From CAZJWR01 sp964549765 (GTDB taxonomy: Bacteria; Zixibacteria; MSB-5A5; GN15; JAAZOE01), in assembly GCA_964549765.1 (NCBI GenBank), contig CAZJWR010000022.1:1-56044 (forward strand): a DNA stretch of 56,044 bases, read 5' to 3'. The position numbers and the translations under genes were made by a program. The notes under the pieces were generated by a model. The model worked only from the letters and a program-made list of their open reading frames with translations, did not search any database and was not told the origin of the DNA. This document shows, in pieces, positions 1 through 8,563 of the stretch (its first letter is position 1; the number at the start of each line of letters is the position of its first letter).

Positions 1-2067
1 GGACACAACTGGAGGCTGACCCCTTCAGGTAATTGGTATGAGTGGAGTGATGCTTTTCTCGAAGATATCGGTTGGCCTGTTTTCATGCTCTACGGCGAGC
101 CGGACTCCGACTGCGGCGGCATAACCTGTCCCTGGAATCCGAGTGATTCCGTCAAAATGCACTACCCGCAATTGCCCGATCCGGAGGGAATCGACGTAGG
201 ATTCAGCTATATTCACACGGATTCGTGGCTTGATTCATTACCTCCGAGGCTTGCCGATGATTGGCTCTGCACCGAAACCGGCTGGGTCAAGGATATTCAT
301 TTTTGGGGTTCGTGGAAGTGGGCGATAGAGCGTTACTTGAGAGGATTTTACCTGGAAATATATTCGGACATACCTGCCGGGGGCCCTACTAATCCCTACA
401 GTACCCCGGGCGACCTGTTATGGTCGAAGTACGTTACTGATATCGAAGGGGTACACTTTTTCCCCCATGTGTGGCAATCGTGGTATGATGCGCTTCATGG
501 CGATTATTTCGAACAAAACGCCACCGATTACTACCAATACAATATCTGCCTCGATTCAGCGGACTGGTTTTGGCAGGAAAACGGCACCATTTACTGGCTG
601 TGCATCAGACCGGATGCGGAAATATATCCAGGTGAAGATAATGCCTGGGCCTGGAAAACAACTACTGAGCCATTTAATGATGCGGCCGTCATGTATCTTG
701 CATGGCCATTGGACTTTTGGGCTAATCTCGATTCATTATATAATACTCAGATGCCTCCAGGGATCCCAAGAATGGATTTCGCTTTTGTCATAACCGGTGG
801 TGGCGGGTCGCCGGAGGAGGAGGAGGAATCCTGTTGCATGCCTGATGGCGGCTGCCGAATGCTGGCGCCTTCAATGTGCACGCAGATAGGCGGATCGCCG
901 GGAGGACCGGGTTCAAGATGTCTACCCCCCGTGGCCTGTTGCTTCGGTGACGGAAGCTGTCAATCTCTTGATATCCGCTGCTGCTTCGACATGGGAGGAT
1001 CTCCGTCGCTTAGCGCCCCGGCCTGTCTCGGCGATGCTGATGGCGACGGAAATGACGACGCCTGCGTACCGCCTATTCCCTCTCGCGTCCACATTGATGT
1101 TGCCGTTGCAGACAAGGACTTCCCGGCCGAAACGCTGTATGCCGAAGTGCCCTCTCGTTTCCGGTTCTGGTTGGACAATGATGATCCCCTCGACGGTATG
1201 TCTCTCGGGTTCAAAGTCTGGGCCGTTACAGATTCAGAAGGTGTCTCCGGCGCCAGCTGGACCTGGGATGACGAGGGAACCATCGATGAAGATTCGGCAG
1301 GTCCGAAATTCATAAGCGTGATTCCCTGGAGTCGCATGGATCCAAATGGTGACGGTAATCCGAATGATTGCTGGGATGGGAGCAGCGGCTTGCTGGTGAC
1401 TGAATCCGATATGGATGAGATCACACCGGATGTGTTTTTGCTTGGTGGCATAGCATTTTTCCAAGGGTTGGATTCCGGATCTGTTCAGCATATGATGAAT
1501 GCCCACTTCATTCCGCATATAACCGGAAATACCCACCGCACTATCTGCATAGACAGCGCTTTTGTGCCGCCCAGCGGTTCGTTTCTCTTTGTCGCATCCG
1601 GTGCAGTGTCTCAAACTCCATTCATCAACGGCCCCTATTGCTGGCCGGTTGCCGAGTGCCCGGATAACGACCAGGACGGCATTTGCAATATGGCTGATGA
1701 TTGCCCGCAGCATTATGATCCCGGTCAGAATGACACCGACGGAGATGGGGTCGGCGACGCGTGTGATAACTGCCCGGATGATCCGAATCCCGACCAGACG
1801 GACAGCGATGGTGACGGCGTGGGTGACGCCTGCACTCAGCCATGCGGGGACGCCACCGGCGACGGCTCCGTCAACGTGGCCGACGCGGTATGGCTGGTCA
1901 ATTATATCTTCAAAGGCGGAGTTCCGCCGGAACCGTGCTGTATCGCCGACGCCGACGACAACGACGCGAACAACATCGCGGACGTGGTCTACCTCGTCAA
2001 TTACATATTCAAAGGCGGACCCGCGCCGTTGCCGACTTGCTGCCCGCTGCCCGAATCCTGCGAATAA
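1..2067 (+). CDS. Secreted cysteine-rich/TSP3/dockerin protein, 5' end outside the window
   Basis: The frame is open from base 1, so the N-terminus and any signal peptide lie upstream; the first ATG (85) is internal. The visible 688 residues hold, in order: a tryptophan-rich beta domain with ADDWLC and WGSWKW motifs and an SDIPAGG element; two Cys-rich repeats beginning CCMPDGGC and CCFGDGSC; a beta domain (about nt 1080-1640); calcium-binding thrombospondin type 3 repeats rich in DGDGVGDAC (about nt 1665-1835); and a C-terminal dockerin-like pair (CGDATGDG...LVNYIFKGG twice, nt 1840-2030). TSP3 and dockerin repeats bind calcium through Asp-rich loops, which fits an extracellular calcium-stabilised protein. 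The ligand or substrate is unknown and no catalytic motif is visible. The dockerin tag matches those of the genes at 2318 and 11005. Confidence 0.85.
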   Translation, partial: GHNWRLTPSGNWYEWSDAFLEDIGWPVFMLYGEPDSDCGGITCPWNPSDSVKMHYPQLPDPEGIDVGFSYIHTDSWLDSLPPRLADDWLCTETGWVKDIHFWGSWKWAIERYLRGFYLEIYSDIPAGGPTNPYSTPGDLLWSKYVTDIEGVHFFPHVWQSWYDALHGDYFEQNATDYYQYNICLDSADWFWQENGTIYWLCIRPDAEIYPGEDNAWAWKTTTEPFNDAAVMYLAWPLDFWANLDSLYNTQMPPGIPRMDFAFVITGGGGSPEEEEESCCMPDGGCRMLAPSMCTQIGGSPGGPGSRCLPPVACCFGDGSCQSLDIRCCFDMGGSPSLSAPACLGDADGDGNDDACVPPIPSRVHIDVAVADKDFPAETLYAEVPSRFRFWLDNDDPLDGMSLGFKVWAVTDSEGVSGASWTWDDEGTIDEDSAGPKFISVIPWSRMDPNGDGNPNDCWDGSSGLLVTESDMDEITPDVFLLGGIAFFQGLDSGSVQHMMNAHFIPHITGNTHRTICIDSAFVPPSGSFLFVASGAVSQTPFINGPYCWPVAECPDNDQDGICNMADDCPQHYDPGQNDTDGDGVGDACDNCPDDPNPDQTDSDGDGVGDACTQPCGDATGDGSVNVADAVWLVNYIFKGGVPPEPCCIADADDNDANNIADVVYLVNYIFKGGPAPLPTCCPLPESCE

Positions 2068-2127
2068 ATCCTTGCCGCAAGGATTTTGCGGTGATCGCAA
2101 AATGGGCCGCACGTAACCGTGCGGCCC
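2066..2127 (+). terminator. Two consecutive hairpins after the first gene
   Basis: A 9-bp hairpin (AAATCCTTG/CAAGGATTT, 3-base loop) starts at the stop codon and ends in four T. A perfect 10-bp stem (GGGCCGCACG/CGTGCGGCCC, loop TAAC) follows at 2104-2127 with only a poor T-run. Together they probably end transcription of the upstream gene. Confidence 0.55.
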
Positions 2128-2317
2128 TCATATAACGGCCCGAGGGAACGACTGCGGCGTTTGCGAGGAAATTACTGATACTCATGTGGCGGCAATCTGT
2201 TCTGCAAATCGATGTATTACAGGGGCTGCAGTTATGAAGACAATGTGCCATGACTTGGAAGTGTGGATGTGTCGCGGTACCGATTGCAGATATACCAGGT
2301 TTTTCAAAGGAGGAGAT

Positions 2318-5300
2318 ATGAAGGGTCTATTAATCTTATTAGCGATTATCGCAATGGCGGTATGTTCAGCTGCCGCGTCTGCAGATGACTCGCGTATGTC
2401 GGATATATCCGGGCTTGAGTCCTCGCCGTCTATTTCCGATCTTTCACTGACATCCAATCTGGAACTTGAATATGTCGGAAGCGCCCTATGGACCGACTTG
2501 CAAAAAGTGTATGTTGATGTTGTAGGGGACTATGCCTATTGCGCCATGTCCTATGGCCTCTTGATTCTTGATGTCAGCGATCCCTATAATCCCGAATTTG
2601 TGTCCGAGACTTATTTGGGCAAGAATATTTGGGGGATTGATGTTGACGGGAATTATGCCTATTTGACAGGACAGGATTGCGCCGTCCGAATAATCGATGT
2701 CACTGATCCATATGATCCTTCCGTCCTCGGGGAATACATTACGCCTGGGGGCGGGGCAGGAATGGACATCGAGGTCGTTGGTTCCCTGGCCTATGTCTGC
2801 GGCGGCTTTGGCTTCAGGGTGGTGGATGTTTCAGATCCGAATAATCCCACGCAGGTAGGTTATTATGCCATCGGGGGCAATGCCCAGGCAGTTGATGTTC
2901 AAGGGAATTATGCCTATATAGCCAATGGAAGCGCCGGGCTTGTTATTCTGAATATAGCGATACCGTCGGCTCCCACCTTGGCGGGCGAATACGACACATA
3001 TGATGCCCTTGATGTCGTCTACTATAACGGATTCGCCTATATCGCGGATAATACTTCCATGCAGATCATAAACGTTACCACTCCATCGGCACCCAGTTTT
3101 GCTTCCAGCTATGCCACAAGCGGCGGAACCATCGGCATCCAATTGTACCTCGGTGGCGATTATAGAGACGGCAGGTACGCCTTCTATGCCTGTCTGACAA
3201 GCATGGAATATGGATTAGAGAGAGTAGATGTGACTTCGCCATTCAATCCCACCGCCGCCGGAAGCGTAGATACGCCGGGGTCTGCCCGGAGCCTGTTTGT
3301 CTATCCCTCCATCGCTTGGGTCGCCGATACTTACGGGCTGCAGATTATTGACCTTTCGCCACCCGGGCCATATAACCCGTATATCATCGGGAGCTATGAT
3401 ACTCCGGGGTGGGTTCAAGAGCTTGCAGTCAGAGATAATTTGGTTTACATCGCCAATGCCGATTACGGCCTTCAAATTGTCAATATCTCAGATCCTGCTG
3501 ATCCCGCAATCGAGGGGCAGTATCCTATTGACGGTTACACGATGGGGATTGATATCGAAGGCCAATATGTATATGTTGTCAGCTACTCTCCGGATCAATT
3601 GTCGATCTTTAATGCAGCCGATCCCTCTTCGCCGTTGCTGGAGGGGAGCCTGAGTCTGCCGGGAGGCTATTCGTCCGGAATAGATGTCTTCGGCAATTTT
3701 GCTTATGTCACCAGCTGGAACAACCGTTTGACCGTTGTGGATATCACTAACCATGCTGCCCCTGCCATCCGGGGATATGTCACTCTGCCCGGTTCGGCCT
3801 ATCGTGTGAAAGTCGTCTATCCATACGCCTATGTCGCAGATTTCAATTCGGGCCTGCAAATAGTGGATGTCAGCAACCCCGATGCTCCGTCGATCACAGG
3901 CAGCTACGATACTCCGGGACAAGCCACCGATGTTGCGGTCGACGGTAACTACGCTTACATGGCCGATGGCTATGCCGGAGGGCTCCAAATCATAGACATC
4001 TCGAACCCCTCGTCGCCCTTATTGGCAGGGAGTCATGGCACATATTATGCTGCCCAGAGTGTCTTTGTGTTCGGCAACCATGCTTACCTCGCCAATTATG
4101 CCGGCATGCAGATCATGGATGTCTCTGATCAGTCGAACCCGGAGGTGATTGCAGAAAAGACGATTCCGCGCTCAGGCTCTGATATTGCCGCCGAAGGTGA
4201 CTATATTTATCTGGCCAATACCGGCCTCAGCATTTTCAGGGCCTATCAGGAAGGCCTTCCCCATATAGTGGCTGTCTCACCGCAAGCCAATTCATTGGGG
4301 AATCCGACCTTTGCAGCAGTAGCCGTCACCTTTGATACCGACATAAACGATGCGACAATTCATTCAGGTTCGTTTAAGGTCAGAGGAGAGCAAACCGGCC
4401 TGCACGGCGGTACATTCGACTATAACGCGGCGAGCTTCACCGTAACATTCAGTCCCTCCCCTGGGTTCAAACAGGGTGAACGCGTTTATGTGGAACTGAC
4501 CACCGAAATTACATCGACGGCCGGCTATCCGCTTGAGGCCTGTCACACCTGGGAATTCATGGCTGATGTCTACGGGGGAAGCGGAGCATTTGACTCATAT
4601 ACGAGTTATGAAACGGGCTTCACTACCAGCTATTTCATCGCATCCGGGGATCTTGACAATGACGGCGACATAGACTTGGCGACACCGGGCTTCTATAGTA
4701 ATGCCGTAGATGTATTTCTCAATCAGGGCGAGGGCACGTTTGTGCTCAGCGGCACCTACGATGTCGGACCATATCCGGATTTTATCGTTACCGCAGATGT
4801 CGACGATAACGGCACTCTCGATCTCTTGATAACGAATTTTAACGGCAATTCATTCTCGGTTTTGAAGAACATCGGCGGTGCCTCCTTCGCTCCACATGTG
4901 GATTATCCGACAGCGGAATACCCGAGCACGCTGGCCCCAGCAGACTACGACTGTGACGGCGACGTCGATGTCGCCATATGCCAGGGAGCGGACAACGAGG
5001 TTTCCATCTTTGTTAATGATGGATCCGGGGCTTTTACTTATTCAGGGGCATTTGCTGTGTCGCAGGGGCCTCGCCATGTGATTACGGCGGATTTCAACGA
5101 CGATGGTTTGTTCGATCTTGCTGTAACCAACGAGTTCGAGTATTCCTGTTCCATCCTTCTGGGCAATGGCGATGCTACGTTTGATCCACAGGTCATATAC
5201 CCCCTTGTCGGCACTCCGGACTCCTCGCCAATGATGGCGGCCGCCGGTGATCTGAACGGCGACGGTTTTCCTGATCTTGCCTTCTCCAATTCGATAGATC

Positions 5301-7420
5301 ACAGCGTCGCGGTCCTGTTCAACGACGGCTACGGCGGGTTTTCATCGGGCCCGGTATTACTTGTCGCGGAGGATCTCAGGAATGTCTGGATGGCCGATAT
5401 TGACGGCGATGATGATCTGGACCTGGTGGCGGCCTGCGCCAACGCCTGGGCGATATCAGTGCTGGTAAATGACGGTTTTGGATCATTTGCATCATATGTA
5501 TCGTACCCTGCTGATGGTCCAATGGCCGTCATAGCCGCCAATCTTGACAATGACGGTGACGTCGATCTGGCCGTTTCCTCGTCGACCACAATATCTACTA
5601 TGCTCAATGGCGGACGGTGCGGTAATCTCGCTTTCCGTCCCGATCCGGACGGCTGGCAGTTCAGCAACAGCCGGTCCAATATGTGGCCGGAGAGTTGGTG
5701 GATACAGTTCGATTACACGGCGCCGGAATATCCTCCAGACCTGTTCACTGACTGCAATTCGTCGGATTTTCCTGATTGGCCGCTCTTTGTGGAAGTTTTC
5801 GGTGAAGATCAGTGTTACCTCGGGTCCCCGCCCGATCTGACTCGTCCCGATCCTTTGGCCGTGGAATATTGGAAGTCCTGGAAATGGAGCTGGGGAGGCT
5901 CCTGCTTCGGGTTCGCCGTATCGGCCGGCCTATTCTTCAATGAATTCCTCGATTTCGGCAGTGTATTCCCGGGATACGAGAGGCCGTTCGAAAATTACCC
6001 GGTGACCGATGACAGCCGCGGATTGATCAATAAATACATGTGGTATCAAATCGGGCAGAATCATTGGCAGGTAATAGAGGACGGCTATTATTTCAGAACT
6101 CCGAACCAGACGCTGCAGGATATCAAGGACCTGTTTTGCGCCCCGGTTCGCGACGACAGGTTGCTGGTCATCTTCAATAATAATGGCGGTGGCGGTCATG
6201 CCATCAATCCTTGGAAATGGGAACCGGACCCGGCAAATCCGGATATTGAATATGTCCATGTATACGACAACAACTATCCCGGACAGGAAGACCGCTATGT
6301 AACCTTCAATACGGCAGCGAATACTTGGGACTACAACGGCTTGCCGACGTGGGGCGGATCTCAGCATATCTTCCTGATGGAGCCGATCAGCGCGTATACG
6401 ACAACCCCCGTCCTTCCGTGGACGAGCGACAAAAGCGCGCTCTCGAGCGAAGCAGATCTCATGGGTCAGCGCGGAAAAATGTCAGTTTACTTCACGCCAG
6501 CCGATACGGTTCGCCTCGAATCGTCGCTGGGTACAATCGGTCACGATGGCGATAACATGTATTCCACTGTCACCGTGGCGACGCCGATTATACCTATCAC
6601 CGGAACCGAAATCCTCCCGATTGGATATTCTCTGCCGGCTGGGGAGTGGACGTGCAACCTCGGCGGCACGTCCGGAGGGTCGGTGCGAGTTTGTTTTGTG
6701 CCCGAGAGCACCGGTAGAACAACTGCCCCGCCGATGTTGATATACAGTCGGAGCGAAGTTGAGTCCTTCGAGCACGAACATGTCAGGTATGATACCGCCG
6801 AAACTCCTGGTGAGTCCGACGGGTTAATGGTGGGCAATCCTGATCCGACTGCGCGGGATTTCAATATCAGCGTCATCCGTCCTATGGCCGATTCGGAGAT
6901 GGTAATTAGGATCAGCGGATTCGATTCAGATCCGGACGACTCCACCGAATTCTCTGGGGATACGGACGGACGGTTCCTGATACGACACTATGGTATACCG
7001 ACGTTATACGACCTGCAGGTGAGGATCATCGGTGAGTTCGAGGATACGGCTTTCTACCGTCACAATATTCCGATCAATACGAATAGTTCCCAGCTGATCG
7101 TCCCCGATTGGCGGCCGTATAACGACTCGATCCCGATTTTAGTCGATGATGACATGGATGGGCAGTTTGAAGATACCCTGCTGCTGTCGAATGAGGGACC
7201 GATAATGTACATGTGCGGCGATGCCAGTGGGGATGAGGCGGTTAACATTGGCGACGCCGTCCATCTGATTAACTATATCTTCAAAGGCGGGCCCGCTCCC
7301 GACCCGCTATGCGTGGGGGACGCCGACGGTGACAGCGCCGTCAATATCGGTGATGCCGTTTATCTCATCAATTATATATTCAAAGGAGGCCCTTCCCCAG
7401 TGGCAGATTGTTGCCCATAG
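2318..7420 (+). CDS. Giant secreted LVIVD propeller / Ig-like / FG-GAP / papain-like / dockerin protein
   Basis: The start is the ATG at 2318, because AAAGGAGGA (2306-2314) precedes it and a signal peptide follows (MKGLLILLAIIAMAV...ASA); the frame is open further upstream to 2186 without an SD. The 1,700 residues read: about 14 LVIVD-type propeller repeats of ~42 residues (YAY.A....GL.IIDVSDP, residues ~45-645); an SbsA-like Ig domain (~647-757); FG-GAP/VCBS repeats with DxDxDGxxD loops (~760-1095); a domain at ~1100-1365 with GGSCFGF (Cys1196), GHAINPW (His1294) and VYDNNY (Asp1317/Asn1318), the Cys-His-Asx order of papain-like peptidases; a beta domain; and a C-terminal dockerin-like pair. 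The protein is exported and probably on the cell surface. Peptidase activity is inference; the domain could be an inactive or transglutaminase-like relative. Strong hairpins follow the stop. Confidence 0.9.
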   Translation: MKGLLILLAIIAMAVCSAAASADDSRMSDISGLESSPSISDLSLTSNLELEYVGSALWTDLQKVYVDVVGDYAYCAMSYGLLILDVSDPYNPEFVSETYLGKNIWGIDVDGNYAYLTGQDCAVRIIDVTDPYDPSVLGEYITPGGGAGMDIEVVGSLAYVCGGFGFRVVDVSDPNNPTQVGYYAIGGNAQAVDVQGNYAYIANGSAGLVILNIAIPSAPTLAGEYDTYDALDVVYYNGFAYIADNTSMQIINVTTPSAPSFASSYATSGGTIGIQLYLGGDYRDGRYAFYACLTSMEYGLERVDVTSPFNPTAAGSVDTPGSARSLFVYPSIAWVADTYGLQIIDLSPPGPYNPYIIGSYDTPGWVQELAVRDNLVYIANADYGLQIVNISDPADPAIEGQYPIDGYTMGIDIEGQYVYVVSYSPDQLSIFNAADPSSPLLEGSLSLPGGYSSGIDVFGNFAYVTSWNNRLTVVDITNHAAPAIRGYVTLPGSAYRVKVVYPYAYVADFNSGLQIVDVSNPDAPSITGSYDTPGQATDVAVDGNYAYMADGYAGGLQIIDISNPSSPLLAGSHGTYYAAQSVFVFGNHAYLANYAGMQIMDVSDQSNPEVIAEKTIPRSGSDIAAEGDYIYLANTGLSIFRAYQEGLPHIVAVSPQANSLGNPTFAAVAVTFDTDINDATIHSGSFKVRGEQTGLHGGTFDYNAASFTVTFSPSPGFKQGERVYVELTTEITSTAGYPLEACHTWEFMADVYGGSGAFDSYTSYETGFTTSYFIASGDLDNDGDIDLATPGFYSNAVDVFLNQGEGTFVLSGTYDVGPYPDFIVTADVDDNGTLDLLITNFNGNSFSVLKNIGGASFAPHVDYPTAEYPSTLAPADYDCDGDVDVAICQGADNEVSIFVNDGSGAFTYSGAFAVSQGPRHVITADFNDDGLFDLAVTNEFEYSCSILLGNGDATFDPQVIYPLVGTPDSSPMMAAAGDLNGDGFPDLAFSNSIDHSVAVLFNDGYGGFSSGPVLLVAEDLRNVWMADIDGDDDLDLVAACANAWAISVLVNDGFGSFASYVSYPADGPMAVIAANLDNDGDVDLAVSSSTTISTMLNGGRCGNLAFRPDPDGWQFSNSRSNMWPESWWIQFDYTAPEYPPDLFTDCNSSDFPDWPLFVEVFGEDQCYLGSPPDLTRPDPLAVEYWKSWKWSWGGSCFGFAVSAGLFFNEFLDFGSVFPGYERPFENYPVTDDSRGLINKYMWYQIGQNHWQVIEDGYYFRTPNQTLQDIKDLFCAPVRDDRLLVIFNNNGGGGHAINPWKWEPDPANPDIEYVHVYDNNYPGQEDRYVTFNTAANTWDYNGLPTWGGSQHIFLMEPISAYTTTPVLPWTSDKSALSSEADLMGQRGKMSVYFTPADTVRLESSLGTIGHDGDNMYSTVTVATPIIPITGTEILPIGYSLPAGEWTCNLGGTSGGSVRVCFVPESTGRTTAPPMLIYSRSEVESFEHEHVRYDTAETPGESDGLMVGNPDPTARDFNISVIRPMADSEMVIRISGFDSDPDDSTEFSGDTDGRFLIRHYGIPTLYDLQVRIIGEFEDTAFYRHNIPINTNSSQLIVPDWRPYNDSIPILVDDDMDGQFEDTLLLSNEGPIMYMCGDASGDEAVNIGDAVHLINYIFKGGPAPDPLCVGDADGDSAVNIGDAVYLINYIFKGGPSPVADCCP

Positions 7421-7458
7421 AATATATTAGAACGCCGAAACCAAAAGAGCACGCCCCG

Positions 7459-7496
7459 AGAAGGCCGGGCCTTCCTCCCCGCCCGGCCTTCTTTCC
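7459..7496 (+). terminator. Rho-independent terminator after the propeller/papain-like gene
   Basis: A perfect 12-bp stem, AGAAGGCCGGGC (7459-7470) with GCCCGGCCTTCT (7481-7492), has a 10-base pyrimidine loop and a short T/C tail. It lies 38 bases after the stop codon at 7420. Confidence 0.8.
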
Positions 7497-7587
7497 AAAA
7501 TGGGGAGCACAAGGAACCAGACGATTCTGATTGGGCTTGATATTTTAGAATGATATACTATATTGTCCGCAAAAGAGGGCAATAACG

Positions 7588-7630
7588 TGCCCGGGGATGT
7601 TCGTGCTCTCATCCTCGGGCAGTTTTATTT
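7588..7630 (+). terminator. Second hairpin with T-rich tail
   Basis: TGCCCGGGGATG (7588-7599) pairs with CATCCTCGGGCA (7610-7621), one G-T wobble, followed by GTTTTATTT. It looks like a strong terminator only 95 bases after the previous one. It may be a back-up, or may end a short transcript that starts between them. Confidence 0.6.
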
Positions 7631-7929
7631 CGACCCGTAAAAAACCGCCTGACACGCTTTTTACGCACGAGCCACAAGCGGAGTTGACACCGCGCCCGAC
7701 TGCCGGAGGCCAACCATTAATTAAGTAGGTGTTTGCGTAAATTCCAGTCGTTCGAAACTGTCAACTTGGCTTGCGCCCCGTGTATACTGATGTGTAAGCA
7801 AATGTCATGAAAACTGACACTCTCCGCGTTCCGTTTCGGGCCGATTCTAAGCCCCGGAACGTATTTCCGCAGCCCCCCCCTTTTTTGCGGGAGACCGTCG
7901 ATTCTGGGCCACGCCGGAGGCCGGGAATT

Positions 7930-7971
7930 GATTCTGGCGGGATATTTATGCCGACACGGATCGCCAGAATC
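7930..7971. repeat. Perfect 10-bp inverted repeat, 22-base spacer
   Basis: GATTCTGGCG (7930-7939) and CGCCAGAATC (7962-7971) are exact reverse complements, and a G-T wobble extends each end. There is no T-run on either side, so it is not a plain terminator. It could be a protein-binding site or part of a structured RNA. Confidence 0.5.
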
Positions 7972-8431
7972 GCGCCGATTGATCGGCACACAGGGCCGAC
8001 GTCGAATGTTCGACGGCGAATGATCACTCCCGGGACGACGCGGCGTCACGCGAATTATCTTTTAAAAATCTCTTTGCCACCCGCATTGTCTGGATGATAA
8101 TTTTAGGATTATGTTCATAAACGGTCACGTTCTCGTCGGCCATCATTCTGACCATGTCGGCAAAGGCGCTGTTTCGCCCTTGACAATATGGAGTCAATTG
8201 TGTATTTATACCGTAGGTCGCATTTCCGTGGCCTGCTGACATATCACCTGGAATTCTCATCTCGACAAATTTCGTCGAATCCAATTATCGGTGAACGGTG
8301 ATGAAATCATGAGTAAGCAGGGCAAGTACACGTAGGCCATTCCGTTTTTTTGGGGATAGTGATCTTTATTCGGGCGATTAAGGTTTCTCATTTCTTTTGA
8401 CTGACACCCTGCCTTATTGAGACATAGCTGT

Positions 8432-8479
8432 GCACGACGGGTAATCTCGGCGAGTACGTATGCACACGCCCGGTCGTGC
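8432..8479 (+). promoter_or_regulatory. Possible structured leader upstream of the fibre gene
   Basis: GCACGAC (8432-8438) pairs with GTCGTGC (8473-8479); the following GGG can pair with CCC across a one-base bulge, leaving a loop of about 26 bases. It ends 85 bases before the ATG at 8564. No known riboswitch consensus was recognised. Confidence 0.25.
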
Positions 8480-8563
8480 GTTTCCGCTTTGAGAGTGGGT
8501 CTTGGTTCAGTCCAGAATAGAAATCGGCCAAATTGAAAATACGGTCAAACACAGGAGGACGTT

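Larger units (their letters stand above)
7421..8563. other. 1.1-kb intergenic region without a convincing gene
   Basis: The stretch holds the two terminators listed separately, an inverted repeat at 7930-7971, a 9-base C run followed by T6 (7872-7886), several copies of GATTCT, and a long-range hairpin near 8432-8479. Open frames exist on both strands (for example 86 codons on the minus strand, 8024-8284) but lack a ribosome site and recognisable motifs. The region may hold the promoter and leader of the gene at 8564, a decayed gene, or an RNA; the sequence does not decide. Confidence 0.6.

Noticed and set aside
2186..2317. N-terminal extension of the propeller/papain-like gene
   Set aside because: The extension lacks a ribosome site, and the ATG at 2318 has a strong site followed by a signal peptide.
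8024..8284. 86-codon minus-strand frame in the gap before the fibre gene
   Set aside because: It has no Shine-Dalgarno at any in-frame start and no recognised motif. The C-terminal half (FADMVRMMADENVTVYEHNP) looks somewhat coding, so a gene relic cannot be excluded.
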